Shown: positions 8,722 to 16,739 of the stretch, one piece after another
Position numbering within the stretch: position 1 is the stretch's first letter
Layout: each line of letters starts with the position of its first letter
From: [Synechococcus] sp. NIES-970
GTDB taxonomy: Bacteria; Cyanobacteriota; Cyanobacteriia; Cyanobacteriales; MRBY01
NCBI GenBank assembly: GCA_002356215.1
Contig: AP017959.1
Location: 930,001 to 994,000 of the forward strand
Direction: 5' to 3'
DNA length: 64,000 nt
Notes under the pieces: model-generated
What the model was told of the DNA's origin: nothing
The model's database searches: none
The model's input: only the letters and a program-made list of their open reading frames with translations
Translations under genes and position numbers: made by a program

Positions 8722-10029
8722 TTATTTGGCAATCCGGGTTGCAAAATTTTCAGCTCGGTTTGGCGAGAGGACCCGGGCTTTAAGGATGGCTGCGGCGAGA
8801 AAGGCATAGGAGAAGACGCCAACCACTGCCAAAAGAATTCCACTAAAAGCACCGACAGTGTTCCAGAGGGCATGCAATACCGATGAGGTCAGACAACCAA
8901 CGATTAAAATTGTCCAGCGTTTGGAGGGTTTGAGGACACTGAGGCCGATGAAATAGCCAAAATAACCGCTGTAGGCCATGTGACCAGCCACGGAACCTAA
9001 GACGCGGGGAATCAATAGTTGCAGCCCCAATAGTTCCCCTGTGCCAGCATCCACTTGGAGGGAAACTTCATTGACGATATTGGGGACGTATTGGCCGAGG
9101 GTTTCAATGAGCGTGAAGCCGACTGCTGATGCTGTGCCGAGCAGGATACCATCGAGGGGTTCACTCACACCCACCCTTTCTCGGCGGGGTGAGGCGAAGC
9201 GATCACCGATCGCCATGGCGCAGAAAATTGGAATTGCTTTCAGGATTTCTTCCATGAGGCCAGCCCCGAAAAACATACCAATAAAGAGATTGATAATGTT
9301 CCCTTCTTCGTCAATGCCCCCTGGGAGAACCACGCGGAAGATAAAAATAAAGAGATCCACCACTGGGGTGATGAGCATCAAAGCGGTGAGGAGTCCAGAG
9401 CCAATGATGATCCACCAGGCTTTGCGTTTGCCACAGAGTTGATAGATATAGTAGTAGGCAGCGCCAGCGATATAGGTGCCCAGTAGGAGGTTGAAAAGAC
9501 CAGGTTCACCGATGGTGGCGAACATTAGGACGACAAAGACCACAGTGAGAATTCCTGGTACCAAGTAGGCTTTTTGGGAGAGGTCTTTGCCCGTGCCGGC
9601 AATGGGAAAAAGTTGGGAGAGGGTCAAATTGGAGTTTGGGTTAGCCTGGGATGCAATTGGCTTGTAGGGATCGGGGTTAGGGAGAGCGGACTGATCGGCA
9701 GACTGAAGCTCAAAGCTAAAACTAGGACCATTGTCGCCGAGGGTGAGGCGATCGCCTGATTGAAGCATTTTCGATCCCTGCAACCGTTGGCCATTGATAA
9801 ATGTGCCGTTAGCACTGCCAAGATCTACCACTTCCCAGCCTTGACCTTGAGGACGAAGCAACACATGACGCCGGGACACAACGGTGTAAAGGTTTGGATT
9901 GAGGGCGATTTGGCAACTGGGTTCGCGGCCAATGAGTATTTCTTGGGAATGATCTAGAGAAACTTCCGAAAGGAGGGGGGCTGGAACGCCGCCTGTAGAG
10001 ATTTGCCGCAGAGTGCCAAAAGCTTGCAT
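8722..10029 (-). CDS. FHA domain fused to PrsW-type intramembrane protease
   Basis: A 435-residue two-part protein. Residues 1-110 form an FHA phosphothreonine-binding domain: IGREPSCQI, SRRHVLL and GSANGTFINGQRL are its standard loops. After a proline/asparagine linker, residues 155-430 are strongly hydrophobic with about eight membrane segments. MEEILKAIP (259-267) matches the EExxK motif of PrsW/CPBP-type metalloproteases, and further conserved histidines occur at GHMAYSGYF and LHALWNT. PrsW starts anti-sigma factor cleavage in Bacillus. The fusion suggests proteolysis or localisation directed by Ser/Thr phosphorylation, which is inference. Confidence 0.85.
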   Translation of the reverse strand: MQAFGTLRQISTGGVPAPLLSEVSLDHSQEILIGREPSCQIALNPNLYTVVSRRHVLLRPQGQGWEVVDLGSANGTFINGQRLQGSKMLQSGDRLTLGDNGPSFSFELQSADQSALPNPDPYKPIASQANPNSNLTLSQLFPIAGTGKDLSQKAYLVPGILTVVFVVLMFATIGEPGLFNLLLGTYIAGAAYYYIYQLCGKRKAWWIIIGSGLLTALMLITPVVDLFIFIFRVVLPGGIDEEGNIINLFIGMFFGAGLMEEILKAIPIFCAMAIGDRFASPRRERVGVSEPLDGILLGTASAVGFTLIETLGQYVPNIVNEVSLQVDAGTGELLGLQLLIPRVLGSVAGHMAYSGYFGYFIGLSVLKPSKRWTILIVGCLTSSVLHALWNTVGAFSGILLAVVGVFSYAFLAAAILKARVLSPNRAENFATRIAK

Positions 10030-10139
10030 CGATTTTCTGTCCCAAAACGCAAAAGACGGAGACTGTTCTCCGCCCCATTGTCTAATTTATAGCGATTGTC
10101 GCAGCAATCTTGAAAATATTTTTAAAGTGCTCGTGATGT

Positions 10140-10346
10140 CTATTCTTGGTTGGCGCGGGTATCTTGTACCGCCCAGAGAAAAGAAACAATGGTTAAAGGC
10201 ACGCTCAGGGCAAGAATAATCATGGTGGTGGTGGTGCCAAAATCCGGTTCACCGGAGCTGAGTTCAAAGACACAACCGACGGCGGCGATCGCAAAGACAC
10301 AACAAAGCAGCAGGAGGATGCCACTTTTTGGGGTCATGGAAACCAT
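10140..10346 (-). CDS. Small two-helix membrane protein, unknown function
   Basis: A 68-residue frame with an ATG at 10344-10346 and a second in-frame ATG three codons later. It has two clear membrane segments, ILLLLCCVFAIAAVGCVF and TMIILALSVPLTIVSFLWAV, separated by a short polar loop, and a charged tail. It lies between lpdA and the FHA-PrsW gene on the same strand. I do not recognise the family. The codon pattern and hydrophobic design make it a likely real gene. Confidence 0.6.
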   Translation of the reverse strand: MVSMTPKSGILLLLCCVFAIAAVGCVFELSSGEPDFGTTTTMIILALSVPLTIVSFLWAVQDTRANQE

Positions 10347-10393
10347 AGCTATTTACTCCAAATCAGGGATGGGCAGGTTCTAGAAATTGTATA

Positions 10394-10436
10394 GAAAAAA
10401 AATTTACCCAGAGGCTTCTGGACCAAGAAACCTCTG
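10394..10436 (-). terminator. lpdA rho-independent terminator
   Basis: Read on the minus strand, CAGAGGTTTCT pairs with AGAAGCCTCTG (one G-U pair) around a six-base loop, followed by a run of T just past GGTAAA. It lies directly downstream of the lpdA stop. Confidence 0.8.
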
Positions 10437-10459
10437 TTTACATGGGTGATTAACCGCGA

Positions 10460-11896
10460 TTAGGCCGTGACCTTGGCCCGCTTGTAGGCCTCATCCAGCA
10501 CTTCCGAAAGGGTCGGGTGGGCATGGACATTAAACGCCAGTTCCTGGACGGGTTTCTTGGCGGCGATCGCATTGGCGGCTTCTTGGATCAAATCAGAAGC
10601 GTGGATCCCCATAATGTGGACACCCAACAATTCGCCGCTGTCTTTGCGGTAAATAATCTTGGCGATCCCATCGGTTTCCTTTTCGGCCAGGGCCTTGGAG
10701 TTGCCTTTAAAGTAGGTTTTCGCCGTGGCGATTTCAAAACCGCCTTTTTCTGCCGCTTCTCGGGCCTGGGGTTCACTCATGCCCACGTAGCTAATTTCTG
10801 GGTGGGTAAAGGCCGCTGCAGGAATTGCCGCATAGTCAACGGTCATCGCATTGCCGATCATATTTTCCACCGCCACAACTCCCTGACCAGAGGCAGCATG
10901 GGCGAGCATCATTTTGCCGGTGGCATCCCCCACGGCCCAGAGGTGGGGCACAGGCTGACCATCCTTGAGCACCTGCATTTTATCGTTCACATCAATGAAG
11001 CCCCGGCGATCGGTTTCTACCCCAACGGTATCGAGACCGAGGTTTTTCGTCGCCGGCACACGCCCTGTCGCCACAAGGCAAGCATCAACTTCAAGATTTT
11101 CGACGACTTCTTTAGTTTTAGCGTCGGTCAATTCAATCTTGACGGGGGAACCGGGGATAATTTTTGTCGCAAAGACCCCCGTGTAGGTTTCGATATCACG
11201 GCTATCAATTAAGGCGCGCTTCGCTAACTTGGCGATTTCTGGATCAAAGCCGGGCATTAGTTCATCGAGGGCTTCAATCATCGTAATTTCGCAACCGAGG
11301 GCGGTATACACATCGGAAAATTCGAGGCCAATGTAACCGCTACCGATGATCGCCACCCACTGGGGCAGGGTTTCTAAACGGACAGCATCATCACTGGTAA
11401 ATACGGTTTTGCCATCGACTTGGATCCCCGGCGGCACGAAGGGCTTTGAGCCGGTAGAAATCATGATGTTTTTGGCGGTGATATTTTTAACGCCGTCTTC
11501 GCCGATGACACAGACTTTCTGGATGCCATCGACTTTACCCCAACCGCGAATAATATCGACATTCAAGCGCTTGAGGCTATTGGTGAGGTCGCTCTGGATT
11601 TTGTTGACTAAATCGGTGGCATGGGCGGCGATCGCCTCCCGACTAAATTCAACGGCACCGACGGCAATTCCCATCTCGCTGAGGTGTTTTTGGTCGCGCA
11701 TTTCCCGCACTTTTCCGGAAGCGGCGAGGAGGGCTTTGGAAGGGATGCAACCCCGGTTCACACAGGTCCCCCCCATGTCGGCGGCTTCGACAATGGCTGT
11801 TTTTAAACCACATTTCACAGCATGGAGCGCTGCACCGTGGCCGCCAACCCCTGCGCCGATGATCACTAAATCATAATCAAACTGTGTTTCACTCAT
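10460..11896 (-). CDS. lpdA: Dihydrolipoamide dehydrogenase (E3)
   Basis: A 478-residue FAD-dependent disulfide oxidoreductase that reoxidises dihydrolipoamide in pyruvate dehydrogenase and in the glycine cleavage system. The FAD loop [13 protein letters not shown] is at 11-23, and the redox-active pair is Cys45/Cys50 in [13 protein letters not shown]. The NAD-binding loop [13 protein letters not shown] lies near 185, the second FAD motif WAVGDATG near 325, and the His-Glu active-site end [12 protein letters not shown] near 460. Full length, with a terminator just downstream. The gene stands alone, as is usual in cyanobacteria. Confidence 0.96.
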   Translation of the reverse strand: MSETQFDYDLVIIGAGVGGHGAALHAVKCGLKTAIVEAADMGGTCVNRGCIPSKALLAASGKVREMRDQKHLSEMGIAVGAVEFSREAIAAHATDLVNKIQSDLTNSLKRLNVDIIRGWGKVDGIQKVCVIGEDGVKNITAKNIMISTGSKPFVPPGIQVDGKTVFTSDDAVRLETLPQWVAIIGSGYIGLEFSDVYTALGCEITMIEALDELMPGFDPEIAKLAKRALIDSRDIETYTGVFATKIIPGSPVKIELTDAKTKEVVENLEVDACLVATGRVPATKNLGLDTVGVETDRRGFIDVNDKMQVLKDGQPVPHLWAVGDATGKMMLAHAASGQGVVAVENMIGNAMTVDYAAIPAAAFTHPEISYVGMSEPQAREAAEKGGFEIATAKTYFKGNSKALAEKETDGIAKIIYRKDSGELLGVHIMGIHASDLIQEAANAIAAKKPVQELAFNVHAHPTLSEVLDEAYKRAKVTA

Positions 11897-12041
11897 GAAG
11901 TTTTGATGCTCTCACTGATCCGATTTGCTTTTGTTAGCTTATCCTAATTGCCGTCACCCCCAGCGATTTCCCTTTCAAACGGCCTGGTTTAGATGCTGTG
12001 GTGCGATGTTTTGATTTTTTCTTGCAATTGAGCGTCAAACA

Positions 12042-12515
12042 ATGTTGAATGTCACCCTCAAAAAGGCGATCGCCTGCGGCCTTATTTCAAGTGTATTGTT
12101 GTTCCCCATGGTCCCGGCGGCGATCGCTGCCACCCCAGAGCAATGTGCCCTGCGGGAAGAAAGCTTTGGTTTTACGATTGACGATTATGGCATCGAGCAC
12201 CAAAATACCGCGATCTTAAATATTGCTGTCGATTTCCGTTATGTAGATCAACCCACTGCTCGGCGAGAAAATTATCTTAATTTTGTGCCCATGGCTGCTG
12301 AAATTGATCGTTTTCTCCGGGAGTATCCCAATGAGACAGACTACTGGGAAATCATGAACCGCAACCTAGCGGAATCTCTGTTTGCCCAGAACCCTCAAAT
12401 GGAATCCCTGCGGGTACGCCTCGCCGTGGCAAAAGGCTCTGGAGATGAACCCTTTAATCGCCACAGTGTCGTGTCCTTGACCCGTGACAATGGTTGTCCC
12501 CTCACCCATTCGTAA
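12042..12515 (+). CDS. Secreted protein of unknown function
   Basis: A 157-residue protein with a clear Sec signal: LKKAIACGLISSVLLFPMVPAAIA, cleavage probably after AIA near residue 29. The mature part is acidic with two cysteines (CALREESFGF and DNGCPLTHS), probably forming a disulfide in the periplasm. I do not recognise the family. It is transcribed divergently from lpdA and converges on plsY, whose stop is 19 bases away. Confidence 0.75.
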   Translation: MLNVTLKKAIACGLISSVLLFPMVPAAIAATPEQCALREESFGFTIDDYGIEHQNTAILNIAVDFRYVDQPTARRENYLNFVPMAAEIDRFLREYPNETDYWEIMNRNLAESLFAQNPQMESLRVRLAVAKGSGDEPFNRHSVVSLTRDNGCPLTHS

Positions 12516-12533
12516 GCGCCAGAAATGGCGGGT

Positions 12534-13178
12534 TTAGTTCTGCGCTTTTGTGCCCAGTTTCGGCTCTGTGCCCGCCATAATGCGTTGGATATTGCTGCGG
12601 TGACGCACAATCACATAGAGCCCCGCAAGCATTCCGAACAAAATGTAAGGGAGGGGCTGTTGTAGCACCACCATTAAAATCATGACGGCGATCGCCCCAC
12701 TGATCGAGCTGAGGGAAACAATCTGAGTTAAGCTAATTGCCCCGGCAAAGGCCAGGATCGTCCCGAGGGCCACCACCGGCGCCATAATTAGCAACACACC
12801 AATACTCGTGGCGACGGATTTGCCACCGTTAAACCCAAGAAAAATCGATTTACTATGGCCGAGTACCACCGCTAGGGCCGACCCCATAATCAGCCAGTGG
12901 TAAAGGCCCGCCGGGAGCGTCACCCATTCAGGATGGGCATAGAGCAGTTTGACGATCAGCAGCGCAGTCATGCCCTTGAGAGCATCGAGGAATAGTACCG
13001 TTGCGCCTGCTTTTTTCCCCAAGGTCCGTAATACATTGGTGGCCCCTGTGGAATGGGAACCATATTCACGGATATCAATGCCCTTGAGCCACTTCCCGGC
13101 AAGATAACCCGTCGGAATTGACCCCAGGAAATAGGCCGCCACAATACAGAGAGCGGCGATCGCCACTGACAAATTCAT
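12534..13178 (-). CDS. plsY: Acyl-phosphate:glycerol-3-phosphate acyltransferase PlsY
   Basis: A 214-residue integral membrane enzyme that makes lysophosphatidic acid from acyl-phosphate and glycerol-3-phosphate, the first step of phospholipid synthesis. The three PlsY motifs are present: GSIPTGYLAGKW near residue 19, SHSTGATNVLRTLGKKAG near 41, and GFNGGKSVATSIGV near 118. Several hydrophobic helices fill the rest. The start ATG gives the normal length. It follows the DUF3086 gene on the same strand by 45 bases and may be co-transcribed. Confidence 0.95.
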   Translation of the reverse strand: MNLSVAIAALCIVAAYFLGSIPTGYLAGKWLKGIDIREYGSHSTGATNVLRTLGKKAGATVLFLDALKGMTALLIVKLLYAHPEWVTLPAGLYHWLIMGSALAVVLGHSKSIFLGFNGGKSVATSIGVLLIMAPVVALGTILAFAGAISLTQIVSLSSISGAIAVMILMVVLQQPLPYILFGMLAGLYVIVRHRSNIQRIMAGTEPKLGTKAQN

Positions 13179-13223
13179 AACCCTTACTCCGATGCAGAAA
13201 CTGCGTGCAAACTGTGAAAAATC

Positions 13224-14351
13224 CTAGAAAAAGTAGGAAGAATCAGACTGGGGTTCCGGCGCAAACGCAAGCCACAGCGGGTATTGCAGCAACGACAGAT
13301 TGATGTTGTCCTCAGCCTCATCAATAATGATTAGCGGTAGTCTATCATCTTCTACCAACCGATCTGCTTTTTGCACGAGGGCATCGGGATTTTCAAATAA
13401 AATCACCCCGGAATTAGGCCCAAAGTCACTGCGGGAAATGCCGAGGCAGTCCTGTAAGCCCCGGCGCCATTCTCCCAATCGTTCGGGGGTATTGGCCAAA
13501 ATCAATGCCCGGAGGCGATCGCCATAGATGTTGTAGAGCACAGACAAACTCGCGGAGGCGATCAAGATATTTTGGAGGCGGCTGCCCATACTCCGGATTG
13601 CGCCCCGGCCCCCCTGCTCGAAGAACCATTTCTTGACTCGCTCACTGTGGATTGGCTCAAAGGTGCGCCGCAGTTGCCAGGGGGGACCGTAGTAATCTGG
13701 TGACATCCGGTATTGATCGAGCATTTCCTCGATGCGGCGGGTTTTAGCCGTGAAGCTCTGCTCGGAAAACTGAGGCGGCACCAATTTTTGCGGCGTGGGT
13801 TCAGGTGTCTGAACTGGGGCTGGGGCCGCTTCCCAATCTTGGTCAAAGCGGGGGAGATCGAGTTGTTCGGCGGCGATCGCCAAATCCTGCAGACTCCCGA
13901 TCAGATAATCCTTAAAACCTTGGACACGCACAGCAATATCTTGGGAAGTGCCCGCAAAGGTGGTGCGCATTTCTTCCCGGATTTTGTCCCGTCGTTTTTC
14001 TAACTGAATCACAGAAGCTTGGAGCCGTGCCTGTCTCTCTTCAAGGCTCTGGAGACTTGTCGCCATTAGCTGCTGGAGTTGCGCCTGAAAATCAACCATC
14101 TCCGGCGTTGAGAGGGTTTCTCTTTCGGCTTTGAGAGCAGCGATTTCGGCGATTAATGCATCTTTCTCTGCCCGCAGATCGCTGAGTTCTCCCTGACTGT
14201 CAACAGCGGCGGCGTCCTGCTGCTGTTCTGAAACCACTCCGGGAGTTGCGGCGGCATCCGAGTCTTCGGGGACTGGTGCAAGGTTTAGGGGCTCCTTGGG
14301 GGCAGGTTGGAGATCGAGCTTGGGGCGGTCTTGTTGGGGATCTGAACTCAT
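13224..14351 (-). CDS. DUF3086 family cyanobacterial protein
   Basis: The ATG at 14349-14351 gives 375 residues; a longer TTG-initiated frame exists but looks unlikely. The N-terminal 80 residues are proline/acid-rich and disordered, followed by a coiled coil (about 65-150, Glu/Ala/Leu/Gln heptads). A folded C-terminal part with PDYYGPPWQLRRTFEPIH and GRGAIRSMGSR follows. This layout matches the cyanobacterial DUF3086 family, which has no established function. It lies next to the DUF3119-like gene on the same strand, a pairing I recall from other cyanobacteria. Confidence 0.75.
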   Translation of the reverse strand: MSSDPQQDRPKLDLQPAPKEPLNLAPVPEDSDAAATPGVVSEQQQDAAAVDSQGELSDLRAEKDALIAEIAALKAERETLSTPEMVDFQAQLQQLMATSLQSLEERQARLQASVIQLEKRRDKIREEMRTTFAGTSQDIAVRVQGFKDYLIGSLQDLAIAAEQLDLPRFDQDWEAAPAPVQTPEPTPQKLVPPQFSEQSFTAKTRRIEEMLDQYRMSPDYYGPPWQLRRTFEPIHSERVKKWFFEQGGRGAIRSMGSRLQNILIASASLSVLYNIYGDRLRALILANTPERLGEWRRGLQDCLGISRSDFGPNSGVILFENPDALVQKADRLVEDDRLPLIIIDEAEDNINLSLLQYPLWLAFAPEPQSDSSYFF

Positions 14352-14405
14352 AAATTTTGTCCTAGGGGGCAACGGCAGTGAATGGGTCGATTTTGATCAC
14401 ACTAT

Positions 14406-14810
14406 TTAGTCACGCCGGGTGCAGCGGGCTTCGAGGAGCTGCTGGAGGGTACGGGGGTCGAAAATGATCGGCAAAAAGTGAATACTGTTGATTTCTTTAA
14501 AGTAGAACAGGATGGGAACCCTTGTCCAAAAGATGCGCCAGTTTTGCCACTCACTGTAAGGAAAACGACGAATGCGATCGCCACTGCGGTAAACATCAAG
14601 GTCCGTCGCCGTAAACTGGAGCCGGAGGGTTGCCGCTTGGAACAGTAGAAATAAACCAAACAAGGCAACTCCTGCCCCAACCCAGAGATTTAAAAACCCA
14701 ATGGGAATCCCAGCAACGACGAGCACAAGGGGAATATTGTAGCTGGGGCGCAGTTCTACCAAGGTTGGGGATGGCTCTGTTGGAGAGGGGGTTGGCGAAA
14801 CAGAAGGCAT
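14406..14810 (-). CDS. DUF3119-like membrane protein
   Basis: A 134-residue protein. A proline/serine-rich N-terminus leads to a double membrane hairpin (IPLVLVVAGIPIGFLNLWVG, then GVALFGLFLLFQA), and then a PH-like soluble part with LQFTATDLDVYRSGDRIRRF and the aromatic stretch PYSEWQNWRIFWTRVPILFY. This matches the DUF3119 family of cyanobacteria and plastids. It lies 54 bases upstream of the DUF3086 gene and probably shares its transcript. Function unknown. Confidence 0.7.
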   Translation of the reverse strand: MPSVSPTPSPTEPSPTLVELRPSYNIPLVLVVAGIPIGFLNLWVGAGVALFGLFLLFQAATLRLQFTATDLDVYRSGDRIRRFPYSEWQNWRIFWTRVPILFYFKEINSIHFLPIIFDPRTLQQLLEARCTRRD

Positions 14811-15054
14811 AGCAATTGGGTAAGTCTAAATTTGGCAGGGGTGGACTTCAATTTTACCCCGATCCCCGGCGTCACAAAATTCCTCGGGGATGTAGGACAA
14901 TGTCCCAAGGGGTTTCGTCCAATAATGCCAGGGCTTGTGAGAAAAGCTAATTCGGTAGCGTAATTTTGTATATTTGAATTATCTGTCCCCAGGGATCTTT
15001 CCAATGGGAATGGCTGTCATTGAGAGGAGATCAGTCTTGTTTAAGAAATTTGCA

Positions 15055-15684
15055 ATGGTAAAACAGATGATGTTAACGCGACAGCTTTGGCAAAGATTGG
15101 GGATGGTCGCGGTGGCGATCGCCCTGATGACGGCTTGTCTCCCGGAGCCCGATGACAATAATCCTCCCCCTGTGGGCAATGAACCCCCCATCGAAAATCC
15201 TATTCCTCCAGAGGATGAAACTATCCCGGAGCCGGAACCTGAAGACCCCATTACCCAAGAAATCATCGGCACTGTCTATTGGATCACCGATGCAGGCGAT
15301 CGTCTTGCCCTTGTTCCGACAGAAGTCCCCCTGACCGAAGAAACCCCCACGGCCCAACTAGAAGACCTCTTTGCGCAACTATTGACCGAAACTCCAGATG
15401 CCAACCTGAGCAGTACGATTCCCCCAGGGACTGAACTGTTGAGTCTGATGATCCAAAGCGATGGTATTGTCGTGAATCTCTCCGAAGAATTTCAGTCCGG
15501 TGGTGGTAGTGCTTCGATGGTGGGTCGCGTCGCCCAAGTACTCTACACTGCCACAAGCCTAGACCCTAGTGCACCGATTTGGCTCCAGATTAATGGAGAG
15601 CCCTTAGAGATTCTCGGTGGTGAAGGTTTAGAAATCGCCCAACCCCTAACCCGCGAAATTTTTGATGCTGATTTCGATCTGTAA
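15055..15684 (+). CDS. GerMN-domain lipoprotein
   Basis: From the ATG at 15055 the protein has 209 residues. A basic N-terminus and hydrophobic stretch end in the lipobox LMTAC, so it is a lipoprotein. A proline- and acid-rich linker (about 30-65) precedes a GerMN-like domain with VYWITDAGDRLALVP, then FAQLLTETPDANLSSTIPPG and VNLSEEF, a pattern known from GerM-type sporulation and cell-surface proteins. A TTG at 15037 preceded by GAGAGGAGA is an alternative start that would add six residues. The partner is unknown. Confidence 0.8.
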   Translation: MVKQMMLTRQLWQRLGMVAVAIALMTACLPEPDDNNPPPVGNEPPIENPIPPEDETIPEPEPEDPITQEIIGTVYWITDAGDRLALVPTEVPLTEETPTAQLEDLFAQLLTETPDANLSSTIPPGTELLSLMIQSDGIVVNLSEEFQSGGGSASMVGRVAQVLYTATSLDPSAPIWLQINGEPLEILGGEGLEIAQPLTREIFDADFDL

Positions 15685-15796
15685 AATTTGTTTTGTTAGT
15701 GCAACGTGGTCAACACACAAGCAAAAACGCGAAAAGGGGCATTGTGTTTCGTTAAATCATTCTGCAAATTGACGATCACTTTATGATTAGAGATTA

Positions 15797-16594
15797 TTAT
15801 TCATAATCTTGTGATTTAGTCCACTTAGTTATCTGTTTTTTTAAAATTCGATCAGGAATAACAGATATTATTAATGCTCCTATTCCAACAATTGCTTCAT
15901 CGCTTACATTCTTGTCAGAATTTTTGCTATTAATGGAAGAAACTAAATATGCTAAAAATATAGATACAGTGATTACCAAAATCTTGGCTAGCCAAGCGGC
16001 ACGCATCGATCTGTCATCGATCTTTTTCTGCCTTTTCCCCTCTTGCTCTAAACCTTTTTCTAATTCAGCAATTTTTTTCTGTGAAATTGAGTCTGTGACG
16101 TCAGTTCTTTTGGGGGCTTTACGTATTTTAATAGTCGCTGGATTTGCATTTTTTAAAAAACTAACTGTGCATAAACGTTCTTCATATCCTATTGTTACTG
16201 CCTGACTAGAGTGGTTGTGGATGGCAATCAAAAGCTCACCATCCCAATCAGGATCAACATTGGTCGAAATATGAGATAATCCTTTTGATACTAGCGTCAC
16301 TCTAGAAGTGATTAAACCAGCAAGACTACAATTCTCTGGCATCTTAATATGTTCTAGTGTCAGTATGTTAGCTGTATCTCCGGGTTCAATGACGCAAGGA
16401 CAGTCCTTATTGATATCTTTCTTTTTTCCTGTTTTAAGAGAAAGCCATTCATTCCCAACTCTTAGATCATAACCTAATGCTCCTAATGATTCTTTCGAAA
16501 AGGGATAGATTGATAATTTGGAGATTTCATCCTCACCATTTGGCTTTGCTGGACAAAGAATCTCTTCAATATCTTTGTTGCTTAATAAACACAT
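15797..16594 (-). CDS. Membrane-anchored dCTP deaminase/dUTPase-like protein, active site altered
   Basis: From the ATG at 16592-16594 the protein has 265 residues and starts MCLLSNKDIEEIL, like Dcd enzymes; an upstream TTG gives 281. Residues 1-150 follow the dCTP deaminase fold: GYDLRVG (41-47), ITSRVTLVSKGL, NVDPDWDGELLIAIHN and an IGYEERLCTVSFL end. Aligned by eye with E. coli Dcd, the catalytic glutamate falls on Ala124, and the Ser and Arg of SSLxR fall on Val99 and Ser103. A charged helix (170-198) leads to membrane segments at 201-220 and about 233-248. The gene is clearly more AT-rich than its neighbours, suggesting transfer. Confidence 0.7.
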   Translation of the reverse strand: MCLLSNKDIEEILCPAKPNGEDEISKLSIYPFSKESLGALGYDLRVGNEWLSLKTGKKKDINKDCPCVIEPGDTANILTLEHIKMPENCSLAGLITSRVTLVSKGLSHISTNVDPDWDGELLIAIHNHSSQAVTIGYEERLCTVSFLKNANPATIKIRKAPKRTDVTDSISQKKIAELEKGLEQEGKRQKKIDDRSMRAAWLAKILVITVSIFLAYLVSSINSKNSDKNVSDEAIVGIGALIISVIPDRILKKQITKWTKSQDYE

Positions 16595-16739
16595 ATTTTG
16601 TTCAGTAAAGGTACTCAATAAGTATAGATATTTTGACCTCAATCAATTAGTCGTAATAACCGTCGCTAGTTTCCAAGATTTTTCTACTGGAAGCTAAAAA
16701 CGTTAAGCTATATTACGTACTCATTTTCAGACGGCAGAC

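Noticed and set aside
10517-11212. A 231-codon plus frame opposite lpdA
   Set aside because: It is the complement of a strongly conserved lpdA; the composition (Phe/His/Gly-rich) is that of a shadow frame.
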